Below the pieces are notes generated by a model. It was not told where the DNA came from. It did not search any database and saw only the letters and a program-made list of their open reading frames with translations. From NCBI GenBank assembly GCA_002396485.1, contig DGXZ01000077.1:1-11098 (forward strand): a DNA stretch of 11,098 bases, in the 5' to 3' direction. Origin of the DNA: Spartobacteria bacterium UBA5019. GTDB taxonomy: Bacteria; Verrucomicrobiota; Verrucomicrobiia; Chthoniobacterales; Terrimicrobiaceae. Made by a program: the position numbers and the translations under genes. Of the stretch, positions 7,228 to 11,098 are shown one piece after another (position 1 is the first letter of the stretch; each line of letters starts with the position of its first letter).

Positions 7228-8801
7228 AAACCGTGAAAAGACTTTTAGGAATCGGAAAAAAAGCCACCGGCATCAAGCTGGTCATCAGCTGTGAAAAGCT
7301 CGAAAAGCGTGTTGCGCTTCTCGAGAACAACCGGCTCGAGGAATATACCATCGAACGCGAAACCGACCGCAATATCGTCGGCAGCATTTTCAAAGGCAAA
7401 GTCCGCAATATCGAGCCCGGCATCAAAGCCATGTTCGTTGACATAGGATTTGAAAAAAATGCCTTCCTGCAATTCTGGGATGCCATCCCGGCCGCACTGG
7501 ACAGCGGGATTGAAACCATCAATCGCGGCAACGGCAACGCCAAGAAAAAGGCCCCGCGCATCACCCACAAGGATGTGCCAAACATCTACCCGGTGGGCTC
7601 GGATGTTCTCGTGCAGGTCAAAAAAGGTCCCATCAGCAACAAGGGGCCTCGCATCACGACGGATATCAGCATGCCCGGCCGCTATCTGGTTCTCATGCCA
7701 TTCAACGACCAATTCGGCATCTCCCGCAAGATCGAGGATCCCAAGGAGCGCGAGCGCCTGCGCAAGATTCTGCGTGAACTCGAAGTGCCCGAGGGCATGG
7801 GAGTCATCATGCGCACCGTCGGTGCTGGGCAGCGTGCCCGCTACTTCGTTCGCGATCTCAGCATTCTCCTCGAGCAATGGGAGCAAGTCCAAAAAGGTCT
7901 CCAGGAAAAGCCCGCCCCGGCCTGCCTTTTTGAGGAGCCCGACCTCATCGAGCGCTCGGTGCGCGACTTCCTCACCGATGAAGTCGATGCCGTTATTATC
8001 GACGACGCCAAATCCGCCGAGCGTATGCAAACTCTCGTGGGCCAGATCTCCAAGCGCGCCAAGAAATCCATCCAGCACTACACCGGCGTCCAGCCGATCT
8101 TCGAGTGCTTCGGCGTGAAGGCCCAGATCGACGCCGCTTTCCACCGCCAAGTCTGGCTGCCCTGCGGCGGCTACATTGTCATCGACGAGACCGAGGCTAT
8201 GATCGCGGTGGATGTCAACACCGGCCGCAACAAGGGAGCGAAGGACATGGAAAAAACCATCCTTCAGACGAACCTCGAAGCCGCCGAGGAGATCGCCCGC
8301 CAGCTCCGCCTCCGCAATATCGGCGGATTGATCGTTGCCGACTTCATCGACATGAAGAACCGCAAGGACCAGCAGGCCGTTTACACACGCATCAAAGAGC
8401 GCCTCAAGCGCGATAAGGCCCGCACCCATGTGCTACCGATCTCCCAGCTCGGCCTCATGGAAATGACCCGCCAGCGCGTCAATGAGAGCCTCGCCAGCGC
8501 CGTCTTCATCCCATGCCCCCATTGCAGCGGCAAAGGAGTGATCAAGAGCCCCATGACCATGAGCGTGGAACTCCAGCGCGCCCTCCACTCTGTCATGCGC
8601 AAGCACCAGGAGATCGTTCACGAGGTCCGCGTCACCGTGCACCCCGACCTCCTCAACCGCCTCCGCACTGACGACGAGGAGCACCTCATCGACATCGAGC
8701 GCCGCTACGCCGGTCGCCTCATTTTCCGCGCCGACCCAACCTTCCACCAAGAAAAATTCGTCATCGCCGATGCCAAAACCGGCGAGGAACTCAAAGGCTG
8801 A
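7221..8801 (+). CDS. rng: Ribonuclease of the RNase E/G family
   Basis: A 526-residue cytoplasmic endoribonuclease that cuts single-stranded AU-rich RNA and processes rRNA and mRNA. Seen: a short N-terminal region, an S1-type RNA-binding domain at about 40-150 (with N51-I-V-G-S-I-F-K-G-K-V) carrying an Ala/Gly/Lys-rich insertion near 90-112, an RNase H-like middle, the catalytic DNase I-like segment with D331-V-N333-T-G and D374-F-I-D-M, and the zinc-link C432-P-H-C435-S-G-K-G that joins subunits in this family. The long C-terminal scaffold of proteobacterial RNase E is absent, so length and layout are of RNase G type. ATG at 7221 (MLETVKRLLG) is preferred because it matches where family members begin; an in-frame ATG at 7185 would add 12 residues encoded largely by the palindrome. 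It follows mrdA closely and lies 4 nt before the SEC-C gene. Confidence 0.93.
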   Translation: MLETVKRLLGIGKKATGIKLVISCEKLEKRVALLENNRLEEYTIERETDRNIVGSIFKGKVRNIEPGIKAMFVDIGFEKNAFLQFWDAIPAALDSGIETINRGNGNAKKKAPRITHKDVPNIYPVGSDVLVQVKKGPISNKGPRITTDISMPGRYLVLMPFNDQFGISRKIEDPKERERLRKILRELEVPEGMGVIMRTVGAGQRARYFVRDLSILLEQWEQVQKGLQEKPAPACLFEEPDLIERSVRDFLTDEVDAVIIDDAKSAERMQTLVGQISKRAKKSIQHYTGVQPIFECFGVKAQIDAAFHRQVWLPCGGYIVIDETEAMIAVDVNTGRNKGAKDMEKTILQTNLEAAEEIARQLRLRNIGGLIVADFIDMKNRKDQQAVYTRIKERLKRDKARTHVLPISQLGLMEMTRQRVNESLASAVFIPCPHCSGKGVIKSPMTMSVELQRALHSVMRKHQEIVHEVRVTVHPDLLNRLRTDDEEHLIDIERRYAGRLIFRADPTFHQEKFVIADAKTGEELKG

Positions 8802-8805
8802 TCCC

Positions 8806-10152
8806 ATGCTTCTCCGCGAAGAATACATCGCCGCTTTCACCCACGAGGACCGGGTCGTGCGAAACACGGCCCTGGAACTCGTGACCCGGTGCAAGGCGGG
8901 AGGGATGGACGCGACCCGCCAAGCCCTGCGCGCCATAGAGGCACATGGCTTCGATCGCTGCTTTCTTTATTTGCACAACCTCCTCGAATTGCCTCTCGAT
9001 GATGAAACCTCCGGGCAGCTTCTCGGTCTCCTTTCCAGTGATCATCGAGGTTCTTCACATCTCGCTTTCAAGTGGTTGACCACAATGGCCCCCGTTGGCT
9101 TCCTGGGTATTCACCGCGAGGTCATCCGAGGAATTGAAAAAGACTATGAATCTTTTTTTCCCGATGACTTTATCGGAAAGCGCATCGAGGACAGGCTGCG
9201 CTTGGCTGCCATGCCTCCCGCGGAACTCCTGCGCCGTCTCGACGAGCTTCCCATGGAGTGCTCAGTGCCTCGGCCTTCTTATCCAGGCGATCTGGTCAAT
9301 GAGGCGAACAAAATCATAGACATCCTGGCCGACATCCCCGCGTTTCGCGGCGAACTCGAATCCCGGGCCAATTCTTGGATTGCCCTCGATTGGGAGGCGG
9401 ATGCACCTGACATTGCCGAGGGTGAGACCCCAGTCCTCGACAATTTCTGGCCCGCCTTATTCGCTGTTTCCATAGCCGGTAAACTCCGCCTCCTGCACAC
9501 CATCCCGACCCTTGTGAAGCTCTTGTCTCTCGATGACGATAGCATGAATGAAAGTGTCGCCGATGCACTTGTCGAGATGAACTCCATCCATACCCTCCAA
9601 GCTTGGGAGGAGGCGTATCCGAATCTCGAGTGGCACGAGCGTCTCTTTTTGAGCGGCACCTGCAGCCACATCTCCGAACCCGGAGTGGATGCCTTCCTCC
9701 AACGCTTGCTGGAGAACGAAGACGATCCGGAATTATTCATACGGCTCATGGCGTGCCTCTCCATGCACCCCACCGAATCCGCCACCGAACTCTGCGCGGA
9801 ATTTTATCGGGATTATCAGGACGATCCCGAAGCCCAGGAAATCGCCGAGAATCTCTACACGCGCCACATTGTTCTTGGTCACTCTCATGTCGATTTAAAA
9901 ATCTGGCAAAAAGTTAGTTGCGATATCTACGAGCGTTTCCTCAAGGCCAAAAGTTCTGTTTCCGACTTCAGTTTTCCCGAGCCTGATGACACTGATGAGG
10001 AATCCCTCGACGAGGCTCCGTTGCGATCGCATTCTCCCGCGCCCTCCTTGAAAATCGCCGAGCCATTCGTCGCCGCTCCCAAGACCGGTCGAAACGACCC
10101 TTGCCCCTGCGGTTCCGGAAAAAAATTTAAAAAGTGCTGCTTCACAACCTGA
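8806..10152 (+). CDS. Helical-repeat protein with C-terminal SEC-C zinc motif
   Basis: A 448-residue protein of unknown function. Seen: a long, mostly helical, acidic region (about 1-380) with segments resembling HEAT-type repeats (for example 15-46 and 231-262), an acidic, Ser/Pro-rich linker (about 384-424), and a C-terminal SEC-C motif G428-R-N-D-P-C433-P-C435-G-S-G-K-K-F-K-K-C444-C445, which binds zinc. SEC-C ends occur on SecA, where they contact SecB and ribosomes, and on many uncharacterised proteins; a ribosome- or RNA-linked role is inference. I chose ATG at 8806, four bases after the rng stop, with a weak AAAGG 8 nt upstream; the in-frame ATG at 8770 would overlap rng by 32 nt. No signal peptide or membrane segment is visible, so it is cytoplasmic. 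The short gap implies co-expression with rng. Confidence 0.82.
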   Translation: MLLREEYIAAFTHEDRVVRNTALELVTRCKAGGMDATRQALRAIEAHGFDRCFLYLHNLLELPLDDETSGQLLGLLSSDHRGSSHLAFKWLTTMAPVGFLGIHREVIRGIEKDYESFFPDDFIGKRIEDRLRLAAMPPAELLRRLDELPMECSVPRPSYPGDLVNEANKIIDILADIPAFRGELESRANSWIALDWEADAPDIAEGETPVLDNFWPALFAVSIAGKLRLLHTIPTLVKLLSLDDDSMNESVADALVEMNSIHTLQAWEEAYPNLEWHERLFLSGTCSHISEPGVDAFLQRLLENEDDPELFIRLMACLSMHPTESATELCAEFYRDYQDDPEAQEIAENLYTRHIVLGHSHVDLKIWQKVSCDIYERFLKAKSSVSDFSFPEPDDTDEESLDEAPLRSHSPAPSLKIAEPFVAAPKTGRNDPCPCGSGKKFKKCCFTT

Positions 10153-10184
10153 TCTACGAATCTCGTTAAAATCTCGCTGTCCAT

Positions 10185-10207
10185 GTCCTCTCGACGAGGA
10201 CTTGACA
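10185..10207 (+). promoter_or_regulatory. Candidate promoter and operator of the toxin-antitoxin pair
   Basis: A perfect dyad GTCCTC-TCGAC-GAGGAC (10185-10201) abuts a consensus -35 hexamer TTGACA (10202-10207). The best -10 at 17-nt spacing, AACTTT (10225-10230), is poor (two of six). Phd/YefM-type antitoxins normally repress their own promoter by binding palindromes, so this dyad is a good operator candidate. It could also be a weak terminator of the SEC-C gene, but no T-run follows. Confidence 0.4.
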
Positions 10208-10238
10208 AGCCGTCCGTGTGCGCCAACTTTGGAGCACA

Positions 10239-10490
10239 ATGAAAACAGCGACCGTCCGGGATTTAAGAAACCGCTACACCAGCTTATTGAGTTGGATTGG
10301 AGCGGGAGAAGAAATTCTCATTACGCAAAGAGGAAAAACCATTGCCCGACTCATTCCTGAACAGGATCAGCCATCTCAAAGCGTGGACTGGTCCCTGAGC
10401 CCTGCCGTGAAGAGAGACCGATCCGGGGCTCATCGGCTGACGGTTGCGGAATCCCTCGAACTCATCCACGAGGCTGGCGGAAAATGGTAA
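10239..10490 (+). CDS. Antitoxin, Phd/YefM type
   Basis: An 83-residue antitoxin that would bind and block the PIN toxin encoded just downstream and, through its N-terminal Phd/YefM fold, repress the shared promoter. Seen: the N-terminal pattern T-V-R-D-L-R-N-R-Y-T-S-L-L (5-17), then G-E-E-I-L-I-T-Q-R-G-K-T-I-A-R-L-I-P (23-40), the usual Phd/YefM core, followed by a polar linker and a C-terminal segment (about 48-83) that would wrap around the toxin. ATG at 10239 is chosen because it has a GGAG 4 nt upstream and starts the conserved core; a GTG at 10218 in frame would add seven residues. Its stop overlaps the toxin start (ATGGTAA, 10484-10490), giving translational coupling. Confidence 0.88.
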   Translation: MKTATVRDLRNRYTSLLSWIGAGEEILITQRGKTIARLIPEQDQPSQSVDWSLSPAVKRDRSGAHRLTVAESLELIHEAGGKW

Positions 10491-10918
10491 TCTGTGCAGA
10501 CACCAGCTTCTTGTTCTCGCTCTACGGGAACGATGGCAATGCGCCGCGTGCAGTGGCATGGATGAAGACCTGCCGCACCACCCTGACCCTCAGCACACTG
10601 AACGAGTATGAACTGGGAAACGCGCTTCGATTTGCAGAGTTCCGGAAGGGGATTGGCCCCGGAGAAGCAGCTTTCTTTTGGGCGCAATTCGAGGCGGATC
10701 GCGCCGCTGCGCGCTTGAGGGTTCAGGTCTGCAATCTCGCGGATGTCGTGGATGAAGCAAAACGGCTCTCCTCCACATACTCACTCACAGGCGGGCATCG
10801 CGGCTTTGACATTCTCCATGTGGCAGCGTCCCTTCGACTGAAAGCGAAACAGTTCCTCACCTTCGATGCCAACCAGAAAACACTCGCCGAAGCCGAAGGC
10901 ATGAAGGCACCATTGTAA
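10484..10918 (+). CDS. vapC: PIN-domain ribonuclease toxin, VapC-like
   Basis: A 144-residue PIN-domain protein, expected to be a magnesium-dependent RNase that stops growth when released from its antitoxin. Seen: D6 in the N-terminal V-I-C-A-D-T-S-F-L strand, E43 in the N-E-Y-E-L-G-N-A-L helix, D109 in G-F-D-I-L-H-V-A, and a fourth acidic residue D128 in L-T-F-D-A-N-Q. These four acidic positions are the usual PIN metal site, so the toxin appears intact. Length is normal for VapC. The start is fixed by the overlap with the antitoxin stop and a GAGG 10 nt upstream. The RNA target (tRNA, 23S rRNA or mRNA) cannot be told from the sequence. It is the last complete gene in the window. Confidence 0.9.
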   Translation: MVICADTSFLFSLYGNDGNAPRAVAWMKTCRTTLTLSTLNEYELGNALRFAEFRKGIGPGEAAFFWAQFEADRAAARLRVQVCNLADVVDEAKRLSSTYSLTGGHRGFDILHVAASLRLKAKQFLTFDANQKTLAEAEGMKAPL

Positions 10919-10941
10919 CGATGAGTCGCTTGGTTCGCGTA

Positions 10942-10980
10942 TTGGTTTTTTGAGGCAAAGAAAAAAGGGTCAAAAAACAA
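10942..10980. repeat. AT-rich inverted repeat after the toxin gene
   Basis: TTGGTTTTTTGA (10942-10953) is complementary to TCAAAAAACAA (10970-10980) except for one bulged G, with a 16-nt purine-rich loop. It lies 24 nt after the toxin stop. The stem is almost all A-T and no T-run follows, so it is a poor intrinsic terminator on the + strand; it could be a site in DNA or the footprint of a module boundary. Confidence 0.4.
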
Positions 10981-11004
10981 TTCAGATGAGGTCGTTTTCA
11001 TTCA

Positions 11005-11098
11005 ATGAGCAAATCTGATTCATCGATTGATGGAACTCTACCTGTGATCGCGCGCAGACCGCGACAAGGACGGGTTTTCCAATTTTTTGGAATGCGAG
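11005..11098 (+). CDS. Possible 5' end of a further gene, cut by the window edge
   Basis: An ATG at 11005 opens a frame with no stop for 31 codons to the end of the window, beginning MSKSDSSIDGTLPVIARRPR. A GAGG lies 13 nt upstream (10988-10991), somewhat far. The translated stretch is polar and then basic, and shows no domain I recognise. A chance open frame this short is quite possible. Confidence 0.3.
   Translation, partial: MSKSDSSIDGTLPVIARRPRQGRVFQFFGMR

Noticed and set aside
7245..8429. 394-codon minus-strand open frame opposite rng
   Set aside because: It is Asp/Leu/Gly-rich shadow translation of a GC-biased gene; the + strand encodes the catalytic and zinc motifs of RNase E/G.
10185..10201. 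Reading the dyad after the SEC-C gene as an intrinsic terminator
   Set aside because: The stem is followed by TTGACAAGCC and not a T-run, and it abuts a -35 box, so an operator is the better reading.

Overview
This window carries a compact, mostly co-oriented bacterial chromosomal segment; every supported gene is on the + strand. At its centre is a rod-shape/cell-wall elongation operon: mreB (2463-3500), mreC (3541-4350), mreD (4347-4901) and the transpeptidase mrdA/PBP2 (4898-7171). It runs on into rng, a ribonuclease of the RNase E/G family (7221-8801), and a helical-repeat protein with a C-terminal SEC-C zinc motif (8806-10152). mreC/mreD and mreD/mrdA overlap by ATGA, and rng and the SEC-C gene are 4 nt apart, so one long transcript is likely. 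rodA, the usual partner of PBP2, is not in the window.

Upstream are two metabolic genes: a ROK-family sugar kinase-like protein (127-1164) and leuB, 3-isopropylmalate dehydrogenase of leucine biosynthesis (1224-2327). A 135-base gap with a possible promoter and a clear hairpin separates leuB from mreB. Downstream of the SEC-C gene is a two-gene toxin-antitoxin module: a Phd/YefM-type antitoxin (10239-10490) and an overlapping PIN-domain (VapC-like) toxin (10484-10918). The last 180 bases hold an AT-rich inverted repeat and possibly the 5' end of another gene that runs off the window.

The organism looks like a moderately GC-rich, rod-shaped, MreB-using bacterium. Gene order and protein style make Verrucomicrobiota my best guess, but this is an impression and not shown by any diagnostic sequence. 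Most core genes have no recognisable Shine-Dalgarno sequence, whereas the toxin-antitoxin genes do, which fits the latter being an acquired module.

I see no obviously new multi-gene system. The most interesting signals are regulatory: perfect dyads in front of mreB, mreC, rng and the toxin-antitoxin pair; a 19-codon mini-ORF that bridges mrdA and rng by start/stop overlaps at both ends; and a candidate promoter that would give leuB a nearly leaderless mRNA. The conserved neighbourhood of mre genes with rng, here extended by a SEC-C protein, also deserves attention.
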